From: an uncultured Mucilaginibacter sp.
GTDB taxonomy: Bacteria; Bacteroidota; Bacteroidia; Sphingobacteriales; Sphingobacteriaceae
Direction of reading: 5' to 3'
DNA: 34,437 nucleotides
Assembly: GCF_937859865.1 (NCBI RefSeq)
Contig: NZ_CALMAT010000108.1
Coordinates: 17,390 to 51,826, forward strand
How positions within the stretch are numbered: position 1 is the stretch's first letter; every line of letters begins with the position of its first letter. The notes beneath the pieces were generated by a model. The model ran no database searches, was not told the DNA's origin, and worked only from the letters and a program-made list of their open reading frames with translations. Both the position numbers and the translations under genes were made by a program. Positions 8,168 to 16,564 of this stretch are shown here, in pieces.

Positions 8168-9422
8168 GCAAGTTTTCAAGTTTGGCGGCGCATCGGTGAA
8201 AGATGCGGCAGCGATTAAAAATTTGGCGGAGATCGTCCAACATTATCAAAAAGATGAATTGCTGATTGTGGTTTCGGCGATGGGCAAAACTACCAATGCG
8301 CTGGAAAAACTGACGGCCGCTTACATCAACCAAACGGAAGAAGTACATGCTGTTTTTACTGGCATAAAATTTTTTCACCAACAAATCATGGCCGAACTTT
8401 TTGCGCCGACAAATCCGGTTTTTGATGAAGTTGAAAACACGTTTGTGGAAATTGACTGGCTGATCGAAGAAGAACCACACGACGACCCGGACTTTATTTA
8501 CGACCAGATTGTTTCCATCGGTGAGTTGGTTTCTTCGCGGATTGTAACGGCTTATCTAAATCAAATTGGTGTTAAAAGCCGTTGGTTGGATGCGCGTGGA
8601 CTGATTCAAACGGACAATACTTACGGCGAAGGCCGTGTGGATTGGGAACTGACCAGGAAAAACATCAGTGAAACCGTTCTGCAATTGCTACAAACCGAAG
8701 TGCTAATTACGCAAGGTTTTTTGGGCGGAACTTCCGAAAATTATACCACCACTTTGGGCCGCGAAGGTTCGGATTATACGGCTGCTATTTTTGCTTCCTG
8801 CCTGAACGCGCCTTCGGTTACCATTTGGAAAGATGTGGCCGGCGTTTTTAATGCCGACCCGAAACGTTTTCAAAATGTGGTTAAGTTTGAGCAGTTGTCG
8901 TATTCTGAAGCGGTAGAAATGGCTTATTACGGCGCCAGTATTATTCACCCAAAAACTATCCAGCCGTTGCAAAACGCCGGGATTCCGCTTTTTGTAAAAC
9001 CTTTTTTGGCACCGAAAGAAAGCGGAACGGTAATTAACAATGTAGAATTGCTGATTAAAGTCCCGGTTATCATCGTCAAAGCAAACCAGGTTTTGGTTTC
9101 GGTTTCTTCCAAAGACCATGCTTTTATTACCGAAAATCATTTAAGCGCAATCTTTAAAACGCTGGCCGGTTTTCATTTTAAAGTGAATTTGATGCAAAAC
9201 TCCGCTTTAAGTTTTACTTTTTGTGTTGATTTTGAAGTTGCCCGATTTAAACAATTGCAGCAAAAACTAAAACAGGATTTTAACTTTCGGTACAATTTGG
9301 AAGTTGAACTGCTTACCGTTCGGCATTACGAAACCGCTTTGCTGCAAGAACTCTCCGCAGGAAAAACAATTTTGCTGGAACAACTAAGCCGGAACACAGC
9401 GCAATTAGTTATCAAAGCCTGA
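8166..9422 (+). CDS. lysC: Aspartate kinase, monofunctional
   Basis: Phosphorylates L-aspartate, the first step towards Lys, Thr, Met and diaminopimelate. An upstream in-frame ATG exists at 8118, but the family begins at MQVFKFGGASVKDAAAIKNL, so I prefer 8166 (418 residues). The nucleotide-binding KFGGASV, the LLIVVSAMGKTTNAL segment and the substrate motif TTTLGREGSDYTAA are intact. The C-terminal ~130 residues (VLVSVSSKDHAF onwards) form the ACT-like regulatory part, more divergent than in classical LysC, so feedback control cannot be judged. It overlaps the end of the convergent phosphopantetheinyl transferase by 11 bp. Confidence 0.92.
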   Translation: MQVFKFGGASVKDAAAIKNLAEIVQHYQKDELLIVVSAMGKTTNALEKLTAAYINQTEEVHAVFTGIKFFHQQIMAELFAPTNPVFDEVENTFVEIDWLIEEEPHDDPDFIYDQIVSIGELVSSRIVTAYLNQIGVKSRWLDARGLIQTDNTYGEGRVDWELTRKNISETVLQLLQTEVLITQGFLGGTSENYTTTLGREGSDYTAAIFASCLNAPSVTIWKDVAGVFNADPKRFQNVVKFEQLSYSEAVEMAYYGASIIHPKTIQPLQNAGIPLFVKPFLAPKESGTVINNVELLIKVPVIIVKANQVLVSVSSKDHAFITENHLSAIFKTLAGFHFKVNLMQNSALSFTFCVDFEVARFKQLQQKLKQDFNFRYNLEVELLTVRHYETALLQELSAGKTILLEQLSRNTAQLVIKA

Positions 9423-10158
9423 AGTTAAAAAACTGCAATGCTGTTTTTATCGGTATAAAAGCAACGCTGCCTGTGTGGTTTTCATCCACCGGAAAACTTA
9501 AAACCTGCCAGTTTTCAGCAGAACCAATGAGTTCAATTGGATTTTGATGAACGCCGGTTAAAGATGGAACGTGCAAAAGTTCATCCACCAAACCTTTTCC
9601 GGTTGCTTTGAGCAAGCTTTCTTTGCGCGTCCACAATTCATAAAAGCTTTGGTACGGCAAGTTGGAACTTTCGATAAAATCAATTTCCTTTGGATTAAAA
9701 CCAAAAGACAACAAATTTTTATAGGTAAAAGAAGCATTCATTTTTTCGACATCAACCCCGATTTCCGAGTTTGAAATGGCAATCAAAACCCAATTTCCGG
9801 AATGCGAAATATTGAAGCGCAAGTTTCGTACAAAATTGTTTTCTAATTCAGGTTTTTTGTTTTTGGCAGATTTGAATTGAATTGCTTTTGCATCAATATT
9901 TAAATATCGGCCTAACAAAATCCGTAAAACTGCTTTACCAATTAGGGAATGATGCTGGTCGTTTTCCTGTTTGTACTGTGAGATTTTTTCTATTTCCTGT
10001 GGTGAAAGCAATGGTTGTAAAGCAGTTAAAAAAGGCTTGAAACTGGCAACATTTATCCGCCAAACAGCAACAAAATCAAGGTTGCCCGATGTTTCAAATG
10101 CCGCTGTTTGCCATTTTAAACCGGGCAAATAGTTGATATAAATTTTAGATGGCAGCAT
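9412..10158 (-). CDS. 4'-phosphopantetheinyl transferase, Sfp type
   Basis: 248 residues. Transfers the phosphopantetheine arm of CoA to a Ser of acyl or peptidyl carrier proteins. Signature motifs are IGVDVEKMN (Mg-binding Asp and Glu) and FYELWTRKESLLKATGKGL (third acidic residue and Lys), with an N-terminal FNISHSGNWVLIAI segment. Length fits the Sfp rather than the shorter AcpS class. No carrier protein is nearby, so the partner is not evident. Two motif copies are encoded in frame: NASFTYKNL (9724-9737) and FIPIKTALQFF at the extreme C-terminus (9438). The ATG at 10158 faces the divergent YtxH gene. Confidence 0.9.
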   Translation of the reverse strand: MLPSKIYINYLPGLKWQTAAFETSGNLDFVAVWRINVASFKPFLTALQPLLSPQEIEKISQYKQENDQHHSLIGKAVLRILLGRYLNIDAKAIQFKSAKNKKPELENNFVRNLRFNISHSGNWVLIAISNSEIGVDVEKMNASFTYKNLLSFGFNPKEIDFIESSNLPYQSFYELWTRKESLLKATGKGLVDELLHVPSLTGVHQNPIELIGSAENWQVLSFPVDENHTGSVAFIPIKTALQFFNFRL

Positions 10159-10322
10159 AAGTTTGGTTCAAGATCAGATAAATTTTTAATGGCAACAAGC
10201 GTAACCGGCTATAATTTTAACAAAATTCCAACAGATGTAAATGTTCCTTGTCATTTTATTAAAAGTATAAAAAACCTTAAACTTAAAATTGTTACCGTTG
10301 TTAGAACAAAAAACACAAAGCT

Positions 10323-10796
10323 ATGAGTATCAAAAAAGATTTGTTGAAAAAAACGAAAGAGTACGCAGATCAGGCAAAAGAATATGCTAAAGATCATGCA
10401 AAAGACTACACAGATTACGCAAAAAGCTATGCAAAAGATTATGCAGGAGATGCCAAAGGCTATGCAAAAGAATATGCCAAACATGCAAAAAAAGCTGCTG
10501 AAAAAGAAGTTCAGGCCAACAATAATGCAGCATCAGTAGCGATTGCTTTAATCGGAGGTTTGGTTTTAGGCGCCGCATTAGGTGTTTTGTTTGCGCCGGA
10601 AGCAGGGACCGAAACCAGAAACAATTTGGGCAGTTCATTGCAAGATTTAGGAACTACCGTAGCCGATAAAGCACAACAAGGCAAAGAAGCCATCACCAAT
10701 TTAGCAGATAAAGCGGTTGATGCCGTAAAATCAAAAATTGGCGGCGAAGGTGCTGAAGGCGAAGATCCGGATATTGACCACCCTTCTTTTAGCTAA
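10323..10796 (+). CDS. YtxH-domain protein with N-terminal YAKDYAK repeats
   Basis: 157 residues. Residues ~10-55 are a run of degenerate YAKDYAK / YAKEYAK / HAKDYTD units, a strongly amphipathic Lys/Asp/Ala/Tyr helix resembling LEA-type stress proteins. Then VAIALIGGLVLGAALGVLFAPEAGTETR is the YtxH hydrophobic helix followed by its APxxGxxxR signature, which would place the protein at the membrane. The tail again is helical (DKAQQGKEAITNLADKAVDAVKSKIG). The family is associated with general stress in Firmicutes; its role here is unknown. It is monocistronic and ends just before a strong intrinsic terminator. Confidence 0.85.
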   Translation: MSIKKDLLKKTKEYADQAKEYAKDHAKDYTDYAKSYAKDYAGDAKGYAKEYAKHAKKAAEKEVQANNNAASVAIALIGGLVLGAALGVLFAPEAGTETRNNLGSSLQDLGTTVADKAQQGKEAITNLADKAVDAVKSKIGGEGAEGEDPDIDHPSFS

Positions 10797-10819
10797 GCTA
10801 TTTTAATTTTATGTGCATA

Positions 10820-10855
10820 AAAGAAGCATCTGCCTGAAAAGGCAGGTGCTTCTTT
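10820..10855 (+). terminator. Intrinsic terminator after the YtxH gene
   Basis: A 16-bp stem (10820-10835 with 10840-10855, one T-G wobble) closed by a GAAA tetraloop and followed by GTTTTAG. The lower stem, AAAGAAGCA with TGCTTCTTT, is built from the core of the window-wide motif; the upper stem TCTGCCT/AGGCAGG is unrelated to it. Confidence 0.9.
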
Positions 10856-11300
10856 GTTTTAGTTAAAACTATGACGCTTAATGTTAAAGCAATCAGTATC
10901 GTTTTAAATTTATTGATTACTTAATTTGAAACTTTCAAAAGTGTTTAATGCGCTAAAACAAGTTGTATTGATTGAAAATAAGTTGCCAATAGTTAAGTAT
11001 TGTTATCCAAGTTAAAGCTTTTTATGTAAAGCAAAAATTAGATAGACGGTCAAATCCAAACCAACTTTTTAAAAATGCAAACTTGTGTTTCGGCTTCTAA
11101 TTGTTGCATCCAAAATAACACAAAGCCTGAAGTTGTTAAAAGCGCAATTACACGTAAAAGATAAAGGTGGTTTTACGTAAAAATACCTTTTTAGCAGAGA
11201 TCAATTTTATCAATGCTTTTTTTAGCACATATAAATTAGTATGGCAAGGTTAGTTTTTTGAAAAAAAATCCAATGATTTTTAGGGGATAAAGGAAGCATC
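10856..11300. other. AT-rich gap with no recognisable gene
   Basis: About 445 bp between the YtxH terminator and the tRNA-His terminator. I find no credible ORF. A small hairpin occurs at 11163-11192 (AAAGGT and ACCTTT arms around TTTTACGTAAAA, followed by TTTA), which might terminate an unrecognised transcript. A decayed motif copy, GATAAAGGAAGCATC, lies near 11286-11300. Otherwise nothing is seen. Confidence 0.5.
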
Positions 11301-11307
11301 AAACAAA

Positions 11308-11338
11308 AAAGTCCTTAACATTTACTGTTAAGGACTTT
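11308..11338 (-). terminator. Intrinsic terminator of tRNA-His
   Basis: A perfect 13-bp stem, AAAGTCCTTAACA / TGTTAAGGACTTT, with a 5-base loop. On the minus strand it is followed by a T run (TTTTTTG), the right order to end the tRNA-His transcript, whose 3' end is 11 bp away. Confidence 0.88.
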
Positions 11339-11349
11339 CATTTTAAACG

Positions 11350-11424
11350 GGTGAACGATGGGGCTCGAACCCACGACCCTCGGCACCACAAACCAATGCT
11401 CTAACCAACTGAGCTACGCTCACC
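11350..11424 (-). tRNA. tRNA-His (GTG)
   Basis: On the minus strand a cloverleaf reads G-1, acceptor GTGAGCG, D-arm GCTCAGTTGGTTAGAGC, anticodon loop TTGTGGT with anticodon GTG, T-arm GTGGGTTCGAGCCCC, then CGTTCAC and C73. The extra G at -1 opposite C73 is the identity pair of tRNA-His. The CCA end is not encoded. A TACTTTTG promoter box lies 12 bp upstream and an intrinsic terminator follows. Confidence 0.95.
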
Positions 11425-11436
11425 GTTTTGTTGGTA

Positions 11437-11444
11437 CAAAAGTA
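11437..11444 (-). promoter_or_regulatory. -7 promoter box for tRNA-His
   Basis: TACTTTTG on the minus strand, an exact TAnnTTTG match, 12 bp before the tRNA 5' end. The same octamer precedes rnhA and purM. Confidence 0.7.
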
Positions 11445-11488
11445 AAAATCTTATGGTAAATGTCAAGTAAATTTATGCTGAAAATTGC

Positions 11489-11515
11489 ATGCTGTTTTTA
11501 TCGCCCTAAAACCCG
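11489..11515 (+). repeat. Dispersed motif copy (B-type) upstream of rnhA
   Basis: Core ATGCTGTTTTTATC followed by GCCCTAAAACCC. It lies in the divergent gap between tRNA-His and rnhA, 12 bp before the rnhA -7 box, so it overlaps the expected promoter region. Confidence 0.8.
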
Positions 11516-11526
11516 CAACTAAAATT

Positions 11527-11534
11527 TACTTTTG
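11527..11534 (+). promoter_or_regulatory. -7 promoter box for rnhA
   Basis: TACTTTTG matches TAnnTTTG and ends 6 bp before the ATG at 11541. This spacing would give a leaderless or nearly leaderless mRNA. A TTG inside this box starts a longer ORF (11532), but it is better read as promoter. Confidence 0.65.
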
Positions 11535-11540
11535 CCCCGT

Positions 11541-12011
11541 ATGATTGAGATTTTTACAGATGGCGCTTCCAGCGGAAACCCTGGCCCGGGCGGTTACGGT
11601 GCAATTTTGAAAGCCGGAAGCCATTACAAAGAACTTTCCGGCGGTTTCCGTAAAACCACCAACAACAGGATGGAACTAATGGCTGTTATTAAAGCGTTGG
11701 AAGCGGTTAAAAAGCCTGGTCAAACCATTACCATTTATTCCGATTCGAAATACATTATTGATGCCATCGAGAAAAAATGGGTTTACGGCTGGATCAAAAA
11801 AGGCTTTAAAGACAAGAAAAACAAAGACTTATGGCTGCAATTGATGGAATTGTACAAGCTGCATCAAATAAAATTAGTTTGGGTAAAAGGCCATGCCGGA
11901 CATCCGGAAAACGAACGCTGCGATGAACTGGCCGTAGCCGCAGCCAAACAACCAGCCTTGCCTGCCGATGTAGTTTTTGAGGCAGAAGCTGCCAAAGAAA
12001 AACTGTTTTAA
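11541..12011 (+). CDS. rnhA: Ribonuclease HI
   Basis: Degrades the RNA strand of RNA-DNA hybrids, for example R-loops and primers. 156 residues, the standard bacterial RNase HI length. The catalytic DEDD set is visible: Asp in IEIFTDGASSGNPGPGG, Glu in NNRMELMAVIKAL, Asp in IYSDSKYI, and Asp in NERCDELAV, with the basic-protrusion region WIKKGFKDKKNKDLW between them and the active-site His loop in KGHAGHPEN. Start chosen as the ATG at 11541, because the preceding TTG lies inside the promoter box. The last ~15 residues are an unconserved Ala/Glu-rich tail. Confidence 0.96.
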   Translation: MIEIFTDGASSGNPGPGGYGAILKAGSHYKELSGGFRKTTNNRMELMAVIKALEAVKKPGQTITIYSDSKYIIDAIEKKWVYGWIKKGFKDKKNKDLWLQLMELYKLHQIKLVWVKGHAGHPENERCDELAVAAAKQPALPADVVFEAEAAKEKLF

Positions 12012-12024
12012 TTGGAACGGAACA

Positions 12025-12053
12025 ATGCTTCTTTTACCGGCATAAAATTGGTG
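12025..12053 (+). repeat. Dispersed motif copy (A-type, long form)
   Basis: Core ATGCTTCTTTTACC, then GGC and ATAAAATTGGTG. It fills most of the 52-bp gap between the convergent rnhA and YfcE-like genes. A single half site. Confidence 0.85.
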
Positions 12054-12063
12054 TGGCCGGCCT

Positions 12064-12558
12064 TTACGGGTTTAGCATTTCGATCACTTCCAAATCATGG
12101 ATCCGTTTTTCTGAAATAGAGAAACGCAGCAATGTGCGCGTTTTGTGCCAGCCTTGTTTGCCTGCCGCGCCGGGGTTTAAGTGCAAACAATTGATCTTTT
12201 TATCAAACATTACTTTTAAAATATGCGAGTGGCCGGCGATAAACAAAGCCGGCGGGTTGGTGTAAATTTCGGGTTTTACGGCCGCATTATATTTATCGGG
12301 ATAACCGCCGATATGCGTCATCCAAACATCTACTTCTTCGCAAAAAAAACGGAGGTTTTGCGGATAAACAGCGCGCACATCTTTCCCGTCAATATTGCCA
12401 AAAACACCACGAAGCGGTTTAAAAGCAGCCAGTTCATCGGCCAAAGCAATATTCCCGAAATCACCGGCGTGCCAAACCTCGTCAACAGCATCAAAATGTT
12501 TAAAAACGGCCGGGTCTAAATAACCGTGCGTATCAGAAATCAAGCCGATTTTTTTCAT
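12064..12558 (-). CDS. YfcE/MJ0936-type metallophosphoesterase
   Basis: 164 residues. Calcineurin-like phosphodiesterase fold with all metal-binding motifs: ISDTHG, HAGDFG, GNIDGKD, MTHIGGY and AGHSHILK, ending in the LHLNPGAAG segment typical of the YfcE/YmdB group. These enzymes hydrolyse phosphodiesters, but the natural substrate is usually unknown, and so it is here. No signal peptide, so cytoplasmic. The ATG is directly preceded by a minus-oriented motif copy (12559-12572). It lies downstream of trmN6 on the same strand, separated by 88 bp of repeats. Confidence 0.9.
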   Translation of the reverse strand: MKKIGLISDTHGYLDPAVFKHFDAVDEVWHAGDFGNIALADELAAFKPLRGVFGNIDGKDVRAVYPQNLRFFCEEVDVWMTHIGGYPDKYNAAVKPEIYTNPPALFIAGHSHILKVMFDKKINCLHLNPGAAGKQGWHKTRTLLRFSISEKRIHDLEVIEMLNP

Positions 12559-12572
12559 GGTAAAAGAAGCAT
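12559..12572 (-). repeat. Dispersed motif copy (A-type) abutting the YfcE-like start codon
   Basis: GGTAAAAGAAGCAT; on the gene's own strand it reads ATGCTTCTTTTACC and is followed at once by the ATG start, so it occupies the ribosome-binding region. No Shine-Dalgarno sequence is seen. Confidence 0.8.
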
Positions 12573-12582
12573 TTTTAGTTGG

Positions 12583-12643
12583 TGGTTAATAGTTCATTGC
12601 CGATAGTTAATGGCTGATTGCTGAAAGCTGACTGCTGATAGCT
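12583..12643. repeat. Degenerate short tandem repeat, GCTGATTGCTGA type
   Basis: Irregular 7-10-bp units such as TGGCTGATTGCTGA, AAGCTGACTGCTGA and TAGCT run up to the trmN6 stop codon. The same family of units occurs three times between glnN and purM. Copies of this kind are often scattered in genomes of this group (from memory). Confidence 0.7.
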
Positions 12644-12646
12644 TTT

Positions 12647-13348
12647 TCAAAATATCGTTAAAAAATCTTTCAGTAAAGTTTGATATGACTGGCTGTACAC
12701 TTTTTCACTTTCGTAAATGCTTAAAGCAGAATAAATAGGATTAGTTTTCTTCGACCCAAAAGAAAGTACATAACGGTGCTGCGGTTGGTTTGGAAAAGAA
12801 GAAATGGCAATCTCTTCCTGTAAAAACAACAACCCTGTTGCCAAATCTTTTACAAGTGATGCTGTTTTTACCGGTAAAATTAACCAGAAGAAGCCGCTTG
12901 CTGTAAGAAAACCAGGAATGTTTTTAACCAGGTTTTCAAAAAAATCAGGAACGGCGTGCTTTGCCAGCGTTTTGTTTTCCTTCGGGGAAGTTAACGTATC
13001 GAGGTAAAAAGGCGGATTGGAAACAATCAAATCGTATTGCTGATGCTGTTTTTGCAGCCAAAAATTCTCGATAGAAGTTACATGCAAAGTGATCCGGTTT
13101 GCAAAAGGGGAATTTTTAAAGTTTTGCCCTGCGGTTCTTGCTGAAGTTTGATCAATTTCCACGGCATCAATTTTTGCTTCTTTAAATCTTTGGGCCAACA
13201 TCAAAGCAATCACACCGGTCCCGGCTCCAATATCCAAAATTGTTTTTGGGTTTTCTGCAGATGCTGTTGCGCCCAACAACACGCCATCGGTATTGACCTT
13301 CATGGCGCAATTGGTTTGATCTACAGAAAATTGCTTAAATTGGAACAT
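12647..13348 (-). CDS. trmN6: tRNA1(Val) A37 N6-methyltransferase (TrmN6/YfiC)
   Basis: 233 residues. SAM-dependent methyltransferase that methylates N6 of A37 in tRNA-Val1. The SAM motif I is ILDIGAGTGVIALML and the adenine-target motif is IVSNPPFYLD, with the N-terminal KVNTDGVLLGA segment that defines the YfiC/TrmN6 group rather than a generic N6-methylase. The RNA target is assigned from family knowledge only. A B-type motif copy is encoded in frame as LPVKTASLVKD at 12859-12872. ATG start at 13348, in a 42-bp gap from the divergent DUF2442 gene. Confidence 0.9.
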   Translation of the reverse strand: MFQFKQFSVDQTNCAMKVNTDGVLLGATASAENPKTILDIGAGTGVIALMLAQRFKEAKIDAVEIDQTSARTAGQNFKNSPFANRITLHVTSIENFWLQKQHQQYDLIVSNPPFYLDTLTSPKENKTLAKHAVPDFFENLVKNIPGFLTASGFFWLILPVKTASLVKDLATGLLFLQEEIAISSFPNQPQHRYVLSFGSKKTNPIYSALSIYESEKVYSQSYQTLLKDFLTIF

Positions 13349-13390
13349 CTTTTAGATAAATTCGGGAAGAATATTTTAAAAAATAAAATA

Positions 13391-13618
13391 ATGGTTTTGA
13401 TTAAGTCTGTTTGGTTTGATGATGAAAATATTTTTATAGAAATGACTGATGGACAAGTATTTTCTAAACCTGTTGTCCTTTATCCAAACTTGAAAAAAGG
13501 AACCCGAAAACAATTGTCTAATTATTTAATTGAAGGCAATGGCTGATGGTTGCATTGGGAAGAACTGGACGAAGACTTATCCGCAGAAGGTTTTTTAAAA
13601 GAACATCATACGCATTAA
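13391..13618 (+). pseudogene. DUF2442-type small protein interrupted by an in-frame TGA
   Basis: ATG at 13391 starts MVLIKSVWFDDENIFIEMTDGQVFSKPVV and runs to a TGA at 13544-13546 (51 residues). Reading on in the same frame gives WLHWEELDEDLSAEGFLKEH to a TAA at 13618. The HWEELDEDLS segment is the conserved end of DUF2442, and the residues before the stop (LIEGNG) precede it directly, as in intact members. So the gene has a nonsense codon at about residue 52 of 75. Other genes here (lysC, the GNAT gene) use TGA as stop, so recoding is unlikely. DUF2442 genes often accompany DUF4160 partners; none is seen. A sequencing error is possible. Confidence 0.7.
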
Positions 13619-13619
13619 T

Positions 13620-14009
13620 TTACACTTCATACAATTCCAAAGGCAAACCATCCGGATCGGCAAAAAAAGTAAAACGTTTGCCCGTAAATTCATCTACACG
13701 GATGGGTTCTGTTTGCACATTTTTTGCCGATAAAAACAGTATGGCTTCGTTCAAATCGTTCACTTCAAAAGCTAAATGCCGCAAACCTGCAGCTTCCGGC
13801 CGCGAAGGACGAGGCGCAGGACTGGGAAAAGAGAAAAGTTCGATTTGGTATTTGCCGGCTATTTTCAAATCCAGTTTCCAAGAGCTTCTTGCTTCGCGAA
13901 AAACTTCGCGCTCCACTTCAAAAGCTAAAACATTTGTATAGAATTGTTTGGAAATTTGGTAATCGGAACAGATGATGGCGATGTGATGGATTTGATTGAT
14001 TTTCAGCAT
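13620..14009 (-). CDS. VOC-family protein, glyoxalase-like (YaeR/GloA2 type)
   Basis: 129 residues with two beta-alpha-beta-beta-beta units. The metal-ligand positions fit the glyoxalase I/bleomycin-resistance superfamily: His in IHHIAIICSDY, Glu in YQIELFSFP, His in GLRHLAFEV and Glu in GLPLELYEV. The PRPSRPEAAGLRHLAFEV segment is characteristic of the YaeR/SMU1112c group, whose substrate is not known. It ends one base from the end of the convergent DUF2442 reading frame and lies 45 bp downstream of purL on the same strand. A B-type motif is encoded as AILFLSAKNV at 13729-13742. Confidence 0.87.
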   Translation of the reverse strand: MLKINQIHHIAIICSDYQISKQFYTNVLAFEVEREVFREARSSWKLDLKIAGKYQIELFSFPSPAPRPSRPEAAGLRHLAFEVNDLNEAILFLSAKNVQTEPIRVDEFTGKRFTFFADPDGLPLELYEV

Positions 14010-14054
14010 AAGAATTTGGAATTACACAGATTTTGGAAAGATTTCACGGATAAA

Positions 14055-16277
14055 TCAATCGCCTAAAATATTATGCAACACATTGTTATAAATAGCTGAT
14101 GCTTCTTTTACCGTACCAAAATCAGTGTCATCAATCAGCAAATCTCCTGAAGTAACCGTTCCTAAAAAACTAAATTCTGTTTCCGAAGTTGCCAGCAATT
14201 CTACCAATGCTTCCTGGTTTTCTGGTTTGATGGAAACCACAACCCGGCCTTGCGCTTCGCCAAAAAGGAAAGCATCTTTTCGGATTGCTTCATCGGTTTC
14301 AATTTTAAAACCCAATCCGTTTGGCATGGCCGATTCTAACAAAGCAATGTATAAACCGCCATCCGCAACATCGTGTGCCGAAACCAACAGCTTTTCTTTG
14401 ATTAACTGTTTGATTACCTGGTGCATCGCATACTCCTTTTCCAAATCAAAATATGGTGCGGGAGAAGCAGCAATCTTATGGAAAGAAGCCAGGTATTGGG
14501 AAGAAGCAATGTCGTTTTTGGATTCGCCGATCAAATAAATTAAATTACCTTGGTTCCGAAAATCAGAACGGGTTAAAGTAGAAAGGTCATCCATCACGCC
14601 CAGCATTCCGATGGTTGGCGTTGGAAAAACTGGCCCTTCATCGCTGCTTTGATTGTAAAAACTTACGTTTCCGCCCGTAACTGGCGTTTCAAATTTGGTG
14701 CAAGCTTTGCTCATCCCTTTGATTGCGCCCACAAATTGCCAATAAACTTCGGGTACATAAGGGTTGCCAAAGTTGAGGCAATTGGTAATGGCAACCGGTT
14801 CGCCGCCAGCGCAAGTTATGTTTCGTGCTGCTTCGGCAACGGCAATTTCACAACCTATTTCTGGGTCAGCATAAACATATCTTGAATTGCAATCCAAAGT
14901 CAAAACAATAGCTTTATCAGTTCCTTTTACGGCAACAACGGCCGCATCGCAAGGTTGGTTGGTGGTTACGGTAGAAGTGCCAACCATCGAATCATATTGA
15001 TCGGTAACCCAACGTTTGGAAGCAATATTGGGATGCGAAATCAGATGATCTGCAACGGCTTTTAAGTCTTCCGGTTCTAGAACCTGTTCGATGTTAAATT
15101 TTTTATTCTCGGCAAAATAAGCGGGTTCTTTGTATTCACGCTGATAAACCGGCGCGCCTCCGCCTAAAACCAAATCATCTGCCGGAACGTCGGCAACCAT
15201 TTCTCCATGGCGGTAATAAACCAAACGTTTAGTGTTGGTTACTTCGCCAATTTGTACACAGTTTAAATCCCACTTATCAAAAACAGCTTGTACTTCGGCT
15301 TCTCGGCCTTTTTCAACCACAATCAGCATACGTTCCTGAGATTCGGAAAGCAGGATTTCAAAAGGCTGCATGTTTTCCTGGCGGGTTGGAACTTTGTCCA
15401 GATCTATCACCATTCCATGCTCGCCTTTAGCCGACATTTCCGAATTGGAGCAGATAATCCCGGCCGCGCCCATATCCTGCATCCCGATAACGGCCCCGGT
15501 TTTAATTACTTCTAAAGATGCTTCCAGCAATAATTTTTCCTGAAAGGGGTCGCCAACTTGTACGGCCGGCAAATCGTTCACCGAATCTTCTGTAATATTT
15601 TTTGAGGCAAAAGCAGCACCATGAATCCCGTCTTTTCCGGTGGAAGAACCAACAATGTAAACCGGATTGCCTACACCGTAAGAAGTTGCCGAAACGGTTT
15701 CGCCAGCTTTTACAATTCCTGCCGAAAAAGCATTTACCAGTGGATTTACCTGGTAACATTCATCAAAAAACAACTCGCCGCCGACGGTTGGGATGCCAAA
15801 AGCGTTGCCGTAATCGCCAATTCCTTTTACTACTCCTTTTATCAACCATTTTGTCCGATCATTTTTCAAATCGCCAAAACGAAGCGAGTTTAGCTGTGCA
15901 ATCGGCCGCGCGCCCATCGTAAAAATATCACGGTTGATGCCACCTACTCCGGTTGCTGCGCCCTGGTAAGGTTCTAAAGCGGAAGGATGGTTATGCGATT
16001 CGATTTTAAAAGCACAACCAATGCCATCACCCAAATCAACCAACCCGGCGTTTTCTTCGCCGGCTTTGGCCAGCATCCGCGGCCCGTCTTTCGGTAGTTT
16101 TTTTAACCAGGTGATGGAGTTTTTGTAGGAACAATGCTCGCTCCACATTACCGAAAAAATAGAAAGTTCGGTAAAGTTGGGCACACGGCTTAATATCTCT
16201 TTGATGCGTTCAAATTCTTCGGGAAGCAGGCCAAGGTCTTTGGCGGTTTGTACGGTGGTTAAATTTTGCGGCTTCAA
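14055..16277 (-). CDS. purL: Phosphoribosylformylglycinamidine synthase subunit PurL
   Basis: Uses ATP and ammonia from glutamine to convert FGAR to FGAM in purine synthesis. 740 residues, so this is the small PurL that needs PurS and PurQ, not the ~1300-residue fused enzyme. Visible family segments: [19 protein letters not shown] near the N-terminus, [29 protein letters not shown], and a second half with [17 protein letters not shown] and [10 protein letters not shown]. The start is a TTG at 16277-16275, because the usual N-terminus aligns there and the next Met is the conserved one in VMWSEHC. TATTTTTG lies upstream as a possible -7 box. A motif copy at the 3' end encodes [11 protein letters not shown]. 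Confidence 0.96.
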   Translation of the reverse strand: MKPQNLTTVQTAKDLGLLPEEFERIKEILSRVPNFTELSIFSVMWSEHCSYKNSITWLKKLPKDGPRMLAKAGEENAGLVDLGDGIGCAFKIESHNHPSALEPYQGAATGVGGINRDIFTMGARPIAQLNSLRFGDLKNDRTKWLIKGVVKGIGDYGNAFGIPTVGGELFFDECYQVNPLVNAFSAGIVKAGETVSATSYGVGNPVYIVGSSTGKDGIHGAAFASKNITEDSVNDLPAVQVGDPFQEKLLLEASLEVIKTGAVIGMQDMGAAGIICSNSEMSAKGEHGMVIDLDKVPTRQENMQPFEILLSESQERMLIVVEKGREAEVQAVFDKWDLNCVQIGEVTNTKRLVYYRHGEMVADVPADDLVLGGGAPVYQREYKEPAYFAENKKFNIEQVLEPEDLKAVADHLISHPNIASKRWVTDQYDSMVGTSTVTTNQPCDAAVVAVKGTDKAIVLTLDCNSRYVYADPEIGCEIAVAEAARNITCAGGEPVAITNCLNFGNPYVPEVYWQFVGAIKGMSKACTKFETPVTGGNVSFYNQSSDEGPVFPTPTIGMLGVMDDLSTLTRSDFRNQGNLIYLIGESKNDIASSQYLASFHKIAASPAPYFDLEKEYAMHQVIKQLIKEKLLVSAHDVADGGLYIALLESAMPNGLGFKIETDEAIRKDAFLFGEAQGRVVVSIKPENQEALVELLATSETEFSFLGTVTSGDLLIDDTDFGTVKEASAIYNNVLHNILGD

Positions 16278-16564
16278 GTCGTTTGCTTTTGGTAGAGCCC
16301 AAAAATATAAATTTATAGCAAGGCCACGAAGTTTATCTGAAACAGACTATTGATCCTGTTTTTACTGCTATAAAAACAGCATTAATAAAAAAACGGCAAT
16401 ATTTTTACCTTTTGTCTGTTAAAAATAGTTCTAACAAGGCAATATTTTTACAATAATATTTACCATAAAGCATTTATTATAATTATTATAAATAAACAGT
16501 TAAATATTTGCATATTACAACATATTTTTACAACCAAAAATTATGTTAACTATCCTTCCCATAT
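16278..16564. other. AT-rich divergent gap with a B-type motif hairpin
   Basis: 287 bp between divergent purL and the glycan locus. At 16353-16382 two imperfect B-type copies face each other (CTGTTTTTA and TAAAAACAG arms of 9 bp around CTGCTA). From about 16384 to 16545 the sequence is almost pure A/T with repeated ATATTTTTACA-like words. No ORF or clear promoter box is seen. Confidence 0.6.

Noticed and set aside
10350-10490. Repeated AAAGAATATGCTAAAGAT-like units as a tandem repeat or CRISPR-like array
   Set aside because: They are the coding sequence of the YAKDYAK helix of the YtxH protein; units vary at third positions and there are no spacers.
11163-11192. Hairpin in the YtxH-tRNA gap as the terminator of a small RNA
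   Set aside because: The stem has an internal mismatch, the T run is short, and no promoter or conserved RNA was recognised upstream; mentioned only as gap content.
13544-13546. TGA recoding (reassignment or selenocysteine) in the DUF2442 gene
   Set aside because: TGA is used as a normal stop by lysC and the GNAT gene, no selenocysteine insertion structure is apparent, and the aligned position is not Cys.
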